From Chondrosia reniformis (Eukaryota; Porifera; Demospongiae; Chondrillida; Chondrillidae): DNA of 64,000 nt. The translations under genes were made by a program, and so were the position numbers. The notes under the pieces are model-generated. The model saw nothing but the letters and a program-made list of their open reading frames with translations, ran no database searches and was not told the origin of the DNA. The stretch is taken from contig OX359196.1 in NCBI GenBank assembly GCA_947172415.1, forward strand, positions 3,350,501 to 3,414,500. The letters are read 5' to 3'. Below are positions 48,317 through 59,553 of this stretch, piece after piece (the stretch's first letter is position 1; each line of letters opens with the position of its first letter).

Positions 48317-48877
48317 CTAGTTCCGTTGTCTCTTCTTCACCTGCCTAGCAGCAACTTTACTGGGGTATCCGTTGGCCTGGTGTACCCCTTTCAGGTGCTC
48401 TTTTTCCTCTTGGAGGACACTGGATCCAGCACCACAAATCTTCTCCGCTCTCTCCCTGAGGCAAAGGGCAATGCCAGCTTTCACCCTAGGATGGTGATGA
48501 GATGAGAAGTGAAGGTATCTATCCATTTGGGTTGCTTTTCTGTACACGGATGTACTCAAACTTCCTTTGTTCGTCTTCATTAGCACGTCAAGAAATGGGA
48601 TAGAGCCATCTGTCTCCTCCTCCATGGTGAACTGGATGTTTCCGTGTCTTCCATTAAGAAAAGACAAAAAATCCTCTAGCTGATCCCTACCTTGGCTACA
48701 GATGACAAAGGTGTCGTCTACATAACATAGCCAGAGCCTAGGTTTGGAGCCAGCCTCCTGGAGGGCTTCATTTTCAAACTCTTCCATGAAGATGTTTGCC
48801 ACCACTGGAGAGAGAGGAGAGCCCATGGCTGCCCCATCCTTCTGCTCAAAGAACTCGTTACCGTACTGGAAGTACAT
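48317..48877 (-). pseudogene. PLE-B RT, motifs B-C and thumb
   Basis: Starts after a 2-bp insertion in CTGTCTTAGGAC (here CTGTCTCTAGGAC, about 48,885) that separates it from motif A. Motif B GAAMGSPLSPVVANIFMEEF, motif C LCYVDDTFVICS, thumb FTMEEETDGSIPFLDV. Ends KKRQRN at a TAG that is CAG in the left copy. Confidence 0.8.
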
Positions 48878-48881
48878 TGTC

Positions 48882-49205
48882 CTAGAGACAGAGTTCTTTG
48901 AGCATCGTGATGGTGGGAGGGTCCAGAGTGGTCCAGTCTGATAGGGTGTTGTCTTCCCTCAGCCTCCTATCAATGATCTGTAAGGAGAGATCTATAGGTA
49001 CCTTCGTAAACAAGCTCTTCACATCAAAAGTGATTAACTTATCTTCATTCTCTACTTGTAATCCCCTGATTTTCTTCACAAAGTCCTCCGAGTTCCTCAC
49101 AAAGTGAGGAGTGTTCCCCCACAAAGGTGACAGGATATTTTCCAGATATCTGGATAGGTGGTAGGTAGGGGAGTTTATAGAGGAAACAATAGTCTCAAAG
49201 GGCAA
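48882..49205 (-). pseudogene. PLE-B RT, motif A part
   Basis: FETIVSSINSPTYHLSRYLE, FVKKIRGLQVENEDK and motif A LITFDVKSLFTKVPIDLSL, ending at the 2-bp insertion. Joined upstream through the shared frame change at PLR/PFE. Confidence 0.8.
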
Positions 49206-50323
49206 CTGGCCTTATGGATCTTTGGGAGTCCATATAACTGGGGGGTGGAGCTCTGTTGGTTCTGAACCCTCTTCCTCAGATCATTGGGGAGTTTGCCATT
49301 TCTTTCCAGTGACCGGAGAACTTCAGTTACCTTCCGTTCTATTTTCAATGTTGGGTTCTTTTTGATTGGTTGATAGCTTGTATCATCCAAAAGTTCCCTT
49401 ACTTTGCGGTCATACTCTTCTTTGTCCAGGAGGACTGTGGCATTTTCCTTGTCTGCTGGAAGAATGATGGTATCAGAGTCCACCTTGAGCTCCTTGATGG
49501 CTGCTGTCGGACGTTTGGTCAGATTAGGGCTCGGGACCCCAGCTTTTGACAGGCATCGTTGGACTTCACTCCTTAGTTGTTCTCCCTGGTGACCAGGTAA
49601 GTAACGAGCTAAGGATTCTGTCCCTGCAATGATGTCAACCTGTGGAATGTGACGAGGAGTTGGTATTAAATTAAGGCCAAGGGTAAGAACCTGTCTCTGT
49701 TGTGGTGTCAACTCCCTCTTAGAAAGGTTGATGATCATTTTTTCTGGGTCAATGGGAATGAACCTGTTGACCTCGATGTTCCTGTTCAGCAGAGACTGGA
49801 ACTTCACCCTATGCCTCTCCTTGGTTTCCTGGAAGGTCCTTTCAGCAATGTTGTCACTCCATTCCTTCAGTTTAGAGAAGGATTCCCTGCTGACCAACTT
49901 CATTAAGGAAGCTTCACAGGATTCCAACAGCATTCGGGAGTGATGTATTGTCCTACGAGCCGTGTCAATACGTTCACGTACTAGAGCCATTGATGTGCGA
50001 AACGCTAATCGTTTAGCCTTTTCCGTGACGATTGGGAGCCGTATTCGAAGTCCTTTCGTCACAATCTTCTTGTCCCCACATCTGAGGAAGAAAACAAGAT
50101 GGTTACGGTAACGGGCGATGCATTCTTTGATGTTCTTAATTTGGTAGCACACGGCGATGGTAGCTCGCTCTGAGCGATCAATAATGGAATTTTTTATGAA
50201 TTCTCCCTTCACCTCTCCTTCCTCCGGAAATGACGTAACCGATGACATCACTGATGAAGTAATCGAAAATTGCGGGAAAGGATGCCTATAAATGAAGACA
50301 CCTTGAAGACCACCACCAGTCAC
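49175..50323 (-). pseudogene. PLE-B N-terminal region, longer copy
   Basis: 382 codons, longer than the left copy because the base lost there after TLK is present here. It continues KIERKVTEVLRSLERNGKLP and QLYGLPKIHKASCPLR (RT motifs 1-2) before the shared frame change. Contains LPADKENATVLLD. The first about 50 codons lie in the pseudo-LTR. Confidence 0.75.
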
Positions 50324-50357
50324 TGAAGAAGACCCCCAGGGTCGAAACGTTTGGCAG
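50316..50357 (+). ncRNA. Hammerhead-like ribozyme, PLE-B 5' pseudo-LTR
   Basis: CCAGTCA, CTGAAGA at 50,323, GACCC/GGGTC, GAAAC, GTT, TGGCAG. Mirror of 21,485-21,526. Confidence 0.6.
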
Positions 50358-50464
50358 ACAGAAAAATTGGAAAAACTGCATCTCTAGACGCTCTAAAAGT
50401 CAAAAGATGAACCTTTACAAAGATAACTTCGACGCAGTTAGAAGAAATCCTTATTCCATTATAG

Positions 50465-50924
50465 TACATACAGCTAGTTTATATAACTTATACCTATAAT
50501 TAGTACATAGAACAATTACACACAGCTTGTACATTCAACAAGTACATATGACTAAATACAACTAGTATATACAACTAGTGTCTAGTACAAAAAACTAATA
50601 GATCCAACTAGTACATAAAACTAGTACATGCAACTAGTACATATAACTAGTACATACAACAACTTACTAGAACATCCAACTAGAACCTATAATTAGTACT
50701 TAAAACTATTACATATAACTATTACATACAATTAGTTCATATAACTAAATACCACTAGTACATACAATTAGTAAATACAACTAGTACATACAACTAATAC
50801 ATACAAGTAGGACATACAACTAGTTATGACTACATACAACTTGTACATACAACTAGTAACTACAACTAGTAAAAATTACCAGTACCTACAACAATTACAC
50901 AAAACTAGTACATAAAACTAGTAT
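50465..50924 (-). repeat. 13-bp satellite block
   Basis: Mirrors 20,929-21,380. Holds the empty RTE target (50,901-50,913) and PLE-D's left target duplication (50,911-50,924, CATAAAACTAGTAT). Confidence 0.9.
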
Positions 50925-51005
50925 GAAATGATAGGGGGTAATTTTAGTTGCGTTCATTATGAAAGATAAGTTTATTGGAGCTATCAGCAACAAAATTGAG
51001 CTAGA

Positions 51006-51045
51006 TTGAACGTTTCGACCCGTAGGTCTTCATCAGCAGTAATGA
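51006..51045 (-). ncRNA. Hammerhead-like motif, PLE-D minus half
   Basis: Minus strand CTGATGA, GACC-TACG-GGTC, GAAAC, GTT. Stem I pairing is weak (only a few pairs), so activity is less sure than in PLE-A or C. Confidence 0.5.
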
Positions 51046-51154
51046 GGAATAGGATTACAGAGTTGGTTTAAATAGAGGAAAGGTGACAGGAGTTGAAAAA
51101 TTGAATAAGATAAAATAATTAAAGTAGAATAAAGAAATCTTGTCAAATGAAAAA

Positions 51155-52026
51155 TCAATTGTTAGTGTTAACTGAAGGTATAATGTCATTCCAGATGGGG
51201 TCAAGTGACATGCCTTGGTCCAGGTTCATGCATCTGCTGGTTTGTATGTACATTGCTTCTTTGATCTTTCTTCTTGTCTTGTGTTGTTCTCTCTGGAGTA
51301 CCTCAGCATTTTCCCATTTGATGATGTGATCTGTTGTTTGGACATGTACAGCTATTGAGTTGTTTGTGTCGCCTCTCCTTACTGATCTCCTATGTTCAGC
51401 TATTCTTTCATGAATACTTTTTGATGTTTCTCCAATGTACTCTTGGCCACATTCACATGGGATCCTGTAAATGACTCCCTTGGCTTGGTCTCTGCTGATT
51501 GGTGTCTTGACCTTCATTAGGATGCACCTGAGTGTGTTGTTGGACTTGTGCACTACTGTGATGCCCAGGGGTCTGCAGGTTCTCTGTAGATTCTCACTGA
51601 GGCCTCTGATGTATGGTAGGCTCAGAATCTTCTTATCCTCATTACTTGGGTCTGCTTGTGTGCTTTTCTGTTTCCTCAGAACTCTCTGGATGATGGTCCT
51701 AGGGTAGCCATTCTTTTCAAAGACACTCTGTAGATGTTGTAGTTCCTCCTGTAGGTTCTCTTGTGAACATATGTTGTGTGCTCTCTTCCTCAGACAGGTG
51801 ATTGTCCCGAGTTTGATGGCTGGGTGGTGGTTAGACTGGTAATTGATATAGCCGTCAGTGGAGGTCGGTTTCCTGTAGACACTTGTGGTTAGGTTGCTTC
51901 CTTTCCTCTTGACGAGGACATCCAAGAATGGTAGCTGTCCTTGTTCCTCCTCTTCCATGGTGAACTGTATGGATTCTCTCAGTGAATTGAGGTGTCCAAG
52001 GAAGGCTTGTAGTAATAACAAAAGTG
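51155..52026 (-). pseudogene. PLE-D RT tail plus GIY-YIG, minus half
   Basis: Coding on the minus strand from about 52,026: QAFLGHLNSLRESIQFTMEE (RT thumb), PFLDVLVKRKGSNLTTSVYR, then GIY-YIG GVIYRIPCECGQEYIGETSK, RIAEHRRSVRRGD, ending PSVNTNN. The open frame extends further to 52,189 only because it runs antisense through the other half. RT motifs A to C are absent. Intact endonuclease domain, no RT activity expected. Confidence 0.8.
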
Positions 52027-52919
52027 TCACTTTTGTTATTTGGACACATGGTGACAGTGAACTACAAGCCTTCCTTGGACACCTCAATTCACTGAGAGAA
52101 TCCATACAGTTCACCATGGAAGAGGAGGAACAAGGACAGCTACCATTCTTGGATGTCCTCGTCAAGAGGAAAGGAAGCAACCTAACCACAAGTGTCTACA
52201 GGAAACCGACCTCCACTGACGGCTATCTCAATTACCAGTCTAACCACCACCCAGCCATCAAACTCGGGACAATCACCTGTCTGAGGAAGAGAGCACACAA
52301 CATATGTTCACAAGAGAACCTACAGGAGGAACTACAACATCTACAGAGTGTCTTCGAAAAGAATGGCTACCCTAGGACCATCATCCAGAGAGTTCTGAGG
52401 AAACAGAAAAGCACACAAGCAGACCCAAGTAATGAGGATAAGAAGATTCTGAGCCTACCATACATCAGAGGCCTCAGTGAGAATCTACAGAGAACCTGCA
52501 GACCCCTGGGCATCACAGTAGTGCACAAGTCCAACAACACACTCAGGTGCATCCTAATGAAGGTCAAGACACCAATCAGCAGAGACCAAGCCAAGGGAGT
52601 CATTTACAGGATCCCATGTGAATGTGGCCAAGAGTACATTGGAGAAACATCAAAAAGTATTCATGAAAGAATAGCTGAACATAGGAGATCAGTAAGGAGA
52701 GGCGACACAAACAACTCAATAGCTGTACATGTCCAAACAACAGATCACATCATCAAATGGGAAAATGCTGAGGTACTCCAGAGAGAACAACACAAGACAA
52801 GAAGAAAGATCAAAGAAGCAATGTACATACAAACCAGCAGATGCATGAACCTGGACCAAGGCATGTCACTTGACCCCATCTGGAATGACATTATACCTTC
52901 AGTTAACACTAACAATTGA
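52015..52919 (+). pseudogene. PLE-D RT tail plus GIY-YIG, plus half
   Basis: From about 52,015: NNKSVTFVIWTHGDSELQAF, so it starts just after the RT catalytic Asp pair, then the same thumb and GIY-YIG as the minus half, ending PSVNTNN. The listed open frame from 51,885 is antisense of the other half up to about 52,010 and is not coding. GIY-YIG residues: GVIY, YIG, R and H of RIAEHRR all present. Confidence 0.8.
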
Positions 52920-53029
52920 TTTTTCATTTGACAAGATTTCTTTATTCTACTTTAATTATTTTATCTTATTCAATTTTTCAACTCCTGTCACCTTTCCTCT
53001 ATTTAAACCAACTCTGTAATCCTATTCCT

Positions 53030-53072
53030 CATTACTGCTGATGAAGACCTACGGGTCGAAACGTTCAATCTA
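53030..53072 (+). ncRNA. Hammerhead-like motif, PLE-D plus half
   Basis: CTGATGA at 53,038, GACC-TACG-GGTC, GAAAC, GTT. Mirror of 51,006-51,045, same weak stem I. Confidence 0.5.
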
Positions 53073-53112
53073 GCTCAATTTTGTTGCTGATAGCTCCAAT
53101 AAACTTATCTTT

Positions 53113-56100
53113 CATAAAACTAGTATATATAACTACATACAATTAATACATACAACTAGTACATACAACTAGCACATAAAACTAGAACAGGCACCTACTT
53201 ATTAGTACAAACAACTAGTACATACAGCTAGTACATTCAGCTAGTACATACATCTACTTATTAGTACATACTACTAGTACATGCAATTAGTGCATACAAT
53301 TAGTACATATAAAACTGGTACATACAACAATTATACACGCCTAGTACATGCAATTAGTACATAGAACTAGTACATACACCTAGTACATTCATCTAGTTAC
53401 TATTATATACAACAAGTACATCCAACTAGAACATATAACTAGTACATGTAACAACTTACTACTACATTCAATTAGTAAATACAATTAGTACATATAACAA
53501 TTACACACAATTAGTACATATAACTAGTACATACAATTAATACTTACAACTAGTACATACAACTAGTACATACAACAAGTATATACAACTAGTACCTACA
53601 TCTGGTCACTAGTACATAAAACTAGTACATACAACTAGTAACTACAACTAGTAAATAATACTAGTACGTACAACAATTACACTCAACTAGTACATAAAAC
53701 TAGTACATATAACTACATTCAACTAATACATACAACTAGTTCATTCAGCTAGTAAATGCAGATTGTTACTAGTACATAAACTTACTTTATAAAACTAGTA
53801 CATACAACTAGTACATATAACTAGTACATACAACTACTTGCTAATACATACAGATAGTACATCCAAGTAGTACAAACAACCAAGCACATTCAACTGGTAC
53901 ATTCAACTAGTACATACAAGCAGAACATACAACTATATATTATAACAATTATTATATACAACTAGTATATACAACTAGTACAACAACTAGGACATAGAAC
54001 TGGTACATATAACCAGCACATATAACTAGTACATATAACTGCATACAACAATTACACACAATTAGTACATACAATTATTACATACAACTAGTACATACAA
54101 CTAGTGTATACAACTAGTATCTAGTACATAAAACTAGGACATACAATTAGAGCATACAAATAGTACATATAAGCGGTACATACAACTAGTAACTACAACT
54201 AGTAAATATAACTAGTAGATACAAAAATTACAGAACACTAGAACATACAACTAGTACATAAAACTGGTACATACATGTAGTACCTAAAACTAGTACATAG
54301 AACTAGTTCATACAACTAGTACATGCAATTAGTACATACAACTACACACAACTAGAAAATGCAACTAGTACATAAAACTAGTAAATACAGATTGGTATTA
54401 GAACATTCAATTAGTACCAACAACTAGTACACACAGCTAGTATATACAACTAGTACATAAAACTAGTCCATATGACAAGTACATGCAACTACTAACTAGA
54501 ACATATGTACAACTAGTACATACAACTGGTACATAAAACTAGTATATACAAATAACTAGTATATACAACTAGTAAAAACAACTAGTACATACAATGGGTA
54601 CATAGAACTAGTCCATATTTCTAATTACTAGTACATACAACTAGTACATATAACTAGTACATAAAACTAGTAACTACAATTAGTATATATAACTAGTGCA
54701 TACACAACTTTAACACAACTAGTACATACAAGTAGTACATACAACTACATACAACTAGCAAATTCAACTAGTACAAACAACTAGTAAATACCGATTGTTT
54801 CTAGTACATACACCTAGTAAATATAACTAGTACAAGAAAATATATACTTACTAGTACATACAACTAATACAATCAATTACTACTTACAACTAGTACATAT
54901 AATGAGTAATTACAACAATTACAGACAACTAGTACATACAACTAGTACATACAACTACATACATGTTGCAAATTCAACTAGTACATACAACTAGTAAATA
55001 CAGATTGTTTCCAGTGCATACACCTAGTAAATATAACTAGTACATAAAACTAGTACCTATAAATAGTACATGAAGCTACTTACTAGTACATACAACTAGA
55101 ACATAAAATTAGTATATGCATACAACTAGTACATACAGGTAGTACATACAACTAGCACCTAAAACTAGTAACTACAATTAGTATATATAACTAGTGCATA
55201 CACAACTTTAACACAACTAGTACATACAAGTAGTACATACAACTACATACAACTAGCAAATTCAACTAGTACAAACAACTAGTAAATACCGATTGTTTCT
55301 AGTACATACACCTAGTAAATATAACTAGTACAAGAAAATATATACTTACTAGTACATACAACTAATACAAACAATTACTACATACAACTAGTAGTACATA
55401 TAATGAGTAATTACAACAATTACAGACAACTAGTACATACAACTAGTACATACAACTACATACATGTTGCAAATTCAACTAGTACATACAACTAGTAAAT
55501 ACAGATTGTTTCCAGTGCATACACCTAGTAAATATAACTAGTACATAAAACTAGTACCTATAAATAGTACATGAAGCTACTTACTAGTACATACAACTAG
55601 AACATAAAATTAGTATATGCATACAACTAGTACATACAGGTAGTACATACAACTAGTACATATAACTTGTTCATACAACTAACCCATACAAGTAGTACTT
55701 AAAACTAGTAACTACAACTAATAAATTTAACTAGTATACAAAAATACACCCAACTAGTTCTTACAAGTAGTACATATAACTACATACACATAGTACATAC
55801 AACTAGTACATATAACTATTTCATACAACTAACCCATTCAAGTAGTTCTTAAAACTAGTAACTACAACTAATAAATTTACCTAGTATACAAAAATATACC
55901 CAACTAGTTCTTACAAGTAGTACATATAACTACATACACATAGTACATACAACTAGTTCATAAAACTAGTTACAAGTACATACAACTTGTCCGTATAACT
56001 AGTACATACAACTAGTACATATAACTAGTACTTACAACAATTTCACACAACTAGTACATACAACTAGTATATACAGCTAGTTCATAAAGCTAGTACATAC

Positions 56101-56600
56101 AACTAGAACATACAAATAATAAATAGAACTAGTCCATACAACTTGTATATGCAACTAGTTATTAGTATATACATCCAACTAGTACATACAAGTAGTACAT
56201 AGAACATGTACATACAACAATTTTACACAACTAGTAAATACAACTATTACATACAATTACATACAACTAATGCATACAACTAGTACATTACAATTAGTAA
56301 ATACAAATTGTTACTAGTACATTCACGGAGTACATACAACTAGTACATATAATTAGTACATGCAACTACTCACCAGTACTTACAACTAGTACATACAATT
56401 ACTACATACTACTACTACGAAGAAATAGTACATACAACAATTACACAAAACTAGTTTATGCATACAGCTTGTATATATATTTAAATACAACTAGTACATA
56501 CAACTAGTGTATACATATAGTGGCTAGTACATACAACCAGTACATACAACTAGTACATTAAACTAGTAACTACAACTTGTAAAAATAACTAGTATACAAA
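53113..56600 (-). repeat. 13-bp satellite with tandem duplications
   Basis: ACATACAACTAGT orientation, 3.5 kb. Contains a 498-bp tandem duplication (54,793 with 55,291, spanning about 54,660-55,660) and a 150-bp tandem duplication (55,681 with 55,831). No gene seen. Confidence 0.85.
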
Positions 56601-56682
56601 CAAGTAGTTCGAGTTTAAAACTCGAGGGGCTGCCGCCTCCCGAATTAATTCGAACTACTTGGCTACTTGGCATCGTTGGTAT

Positions 56683-57159
56683 TTAATATATACAGTCAAC
56701 TCCACTTATATCAAACTCTCTCATAACGAATTTCGGGATTATAACGAACGATTGTCAAAAAACAATTTCCTGTCCATTCCATTCCTTCTGTTTATAACAA
56801 ACAACCCGAAACAATCTTCTATTATAACGAACATGTTGACTTATGATTATGTATGTGTGAAGCCAAAAAGGGCTGTGTTTATCATTCTTAAACCGAAGTT
56901 ACTGGATGAAGTGGATAAAGGGAGAAAGGAGAAGGGTATTTTTGACGAATTTTCAGTTGAAAAGTCCACCCTGAGTACCATTAATGTACTATTTTACAAA
57001 ATTTTAATTTTGTAAGCATTCTACTGTATTCACACTGCACTGATGAGTAGTTTATTTGTATAGTTATATACAAATAAAGTACATTTGGTTATAAAGAACT
57101 TCTTTAATAAACCACAATTATGCTGGGATTTTGGTGTTCGTTATATCAGGAGTCGACTG
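56683..57159 (+). mobile_element. pogo/Tigger-type MITE nested in TE-X
   Basis: 477 bp with inverted ends CAGTCAACTCC and GGAGTCGACTG, TA on both sides (56,681-56,682; 57,160-57,161), and TATAAC-GAAC motifs typical of pogo-family termini. The copy of TE-X at 5,397-5,735 shows the uninterrupted ATATAT target. Confidence 0.85.
56851..56982 (+). pseudogene. CENP-B-type helix-turn-helix remnant of pogo transposase
   Basis: Within the MITE, about 44 codons: KPKRAVFIILKPKLLDEVDK then GRKEKGIFDEFSVEKSTLST. This matches the N-terminal psq-type DNA-binding domain of pogo/Tigger transposases (K-G-I-x-x-E-F-x-V-x-K-S-T-L-S-T-I). The DDE catalytic domain is absent, so the element is a deletion derivative of an autonomous transposon. 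A larger open frame (56,659-57,015) spans TE-X and MITE and is not a gene. Confidence 0.7.
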
Positions 57160-57407
57160 TATATTCGTAATACTAACGATTGAGGTCGCTTAAGTGTCCT
57201 GAACTTTATAAATAACGATGGTTAACTAAATCTTCCTGAATGCCACCATTTGAAAAAAGGATGTATTGACGTATAAATTAAGTGTTACAATAGTTGCGTA
57301 TAAACTCGTAAAATATATATATTTATATACATATATATCGGTAACGTGAATCCATATATAAATAGGGTTATGAAAACAATATAGTGGGCTGTCTGCGGTA
57401 GCCCCTA

Positions 57408-59553
57408 AAAATACACACTACTAGTATATACAAGTAGTACCTATAACTACATACAACTGGTACATATCACTCCTACATAAAAATATACAGCTAGTATATA
57501 CAAATAGTACATATAACTAGTACACACCACATTTTCACACAACTAGTACAAACAACTAGTACATATAATTAAATACAACTAGTACATACAACTAGTACAT
57601 ACAATTAGTAAATGCAGATTGTTACTAGTACATACACCTAGTACATACAACTAGTAAATACAACTAGTACCTATACACAACTAGTAAATTCAACTGGTAC
57701 ATAAAATTAGTTAATGCAAATTGTTACTAGTACATACACGAAGTACGTACAACTAGTATATACAACTAGTACATATAACTAGCAAAAGCTTAACAGTACT
57801 TACAACTAGTACATACAATTACTACATACAACTACTACAAAGAAATAGTACATACAACAATTACACACAACTAGTATATGCATACAGCTATTACACATAA
57901 CTAAATAAAACTAGTACATACAACTAGTACATACAACTAGTATATACATCTAGTTACTAGTACATACAACCAGTACAAACAACCAGTACATTAAACTAGT
58001 AACTTCAACTAGTAAAAATAACCAGTGTACAAAAAATGCACACAACTAGTATATACAAGTAGAAGCTATACATACATACAACTAGCACATACATCCAGTA
58101 CACAAAACAAGTACAGAGAATTAATATATACAACTAGTACAAAAACAGAGTTACTATTACTTACAACTAGTATATACAACTAGTTACTACTACATACAAC
58201 TAGTACATATAACGAAAACATGCAACTACTTACTAGTAAATACAAGTAGTACATACAACTAGTACATACAACCATAGCATAAAACTAGTACATACAACTA
58301 GTACATACAACTAGTACATGCAACTACTTACTAGTACATACAACTAGTACATACAATTAATTCATATAACTACATACAACTATTACATAGAACTATTAAT
58401 TATAACTAGTACATACAGCAATTACACACAACTAGTCCATACAACTAGTACATATAACTACACACAAGTACAACATACAACTAGTAAATAGGGATTGTTA
58501 CTAGCACATACAAATAGTACCCACAACTAGTATACAACTAGTCCATACAACTAGTACATACAACAAGTACATATAACTAGTACATACAACTAGTTCATAC
58601 AAGTAGTACACACAACAATTTTACAAAACTAGTAAATTCAACTATTACATAAAGTTACTTAATACAAATTGTAACTAGTACATACACGGAGTATGTACAA
58701 CTAGTATATACTACTAGTACGTATAACTAGTACATGCAAAAACTCAACAGTACTTACAACTAGTACATACAATCACTACATACAACTACTACAAAGAACT
58801 AGTACATACAACAATTACAAACAACTAGTATATGCATACAGCTATTACATATAACTAAATACAACTAGTACATACAACTAGTACATACAACTAGTATACA
58901 AATCTAGTTACTAGTACAAACAAGCAGTACATACAACTAGTACATTAAACTAGTAACTACAACTAGTAGAAATAACTAGTATACAAAAAATACACACAAC
59001 TAGTATATACAAGTGGAAGCTATAACTACATACAACTAGCACATACTTCCAGTACATAAAACAAGTACATAGAACTAATACATACAACTAGTATAAAACA
59101 TAGTTTCTAGTACATACAACTAGTACATATAACTAGTACATACAACAAATACGTACAACTAGTACAGATAACTAGTACACATAACTAAATATAACTTGTA
59201 CATACAACTAGTCCATTCAACTAGTTCTTACAACTAGTACATACAAGTGGTACATACAACTAGTAACTACTACATACAACTAGTACATACAACTAGTTAC
59301 TACTATATACAATTAATACATACAACTAGTGCATAAAACTAGGTATGTACTGGTATGTACAACTTGTACATACCAGTAGTACATATAACTTCATACAACT
59401 AGTTCAAACAACTATTACTTACGACTAGTACATACAACTAGTCCATACAACTGGTTATTAGTACATCCAACTAGTACATATAAGTAGCACATAGACCATG
59501 TACATATAACTAGTACATAGAGCTAGTACATACAACTAGTACATATAACTAGT
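57408..59553 (-). repeat. 13-bp satellite with two about 958-bp units
   Basis: ACATACAACTAGT orientation. Units marked by ACAAGTAGAAGCTATA at 58,050 and ACAAGTGGAAGCTATA at 59,010. Mirrors 11,826-16,891 but lacks the PLE-A tails and the tRNA island. No gene seen. Confidence 0.9.

Larger units (their letters stand above)
47666..50464 (-). mobile_element. PLE-B, right copy
   Basis: Minus-strand mirror of 21,381-24,172 with the same pseudo-LTR structure, 3' hammerhead deletion and G-run frameshift, so both descend from one insertion. Private changes differ from the left copy. Confidence 0.85.
50925..53112. mobile_element. PLE-D, near-perfect inverted dimer
   Basis: Two 5'-truncated PLE copies joined head to head around about 52,025, each reading outward to a hammerhead-bearing 3' end. 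Halves look nearly identical over about 1.05 kb. Centre: AACAAAAGTGTCACTTTTGT, itself almost palindromic, with the plus half extending about 30 bp further upstream. 14-bp target duplication CATAAAACTAGTAT (50,911-50,924; 53,113-53,126). Absent from the left arm, so a recent insertion. Confidence 0.9.
56601..57407 (+). mobile_element. TE-X, right copy, with nested MITE
   Basis: Ends CAAGTAGTTCGAGTTT and TGTCTGCGGTAGCCCCTA; a 3' hairpin GGGCT/AGCCC precedes the end and CAAGTAGTTCGA pairs with TCGAACTACTTG near the 5' end. It sits between A residues of satellite without an evident target duplication, which fits a non-autonomous Helentron-like element; a TIR element is the alternative (AGGGGCTGCCGC repeats inverted at the other end). 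No coding of its own. Confidence 0.6.

Noticed and set aside
51885-52010. N-terminal extension of the PLE-D frames
   Set aside because: Antisense of the other half of the inverted dimer; an artefact of the palindrome.
56659-57015. 118-codon open frame as a gene
   Set aside because: It crosses the boundary between TE-X and the MITE. Only the internal helix-turn-helix stretch is meaningful.
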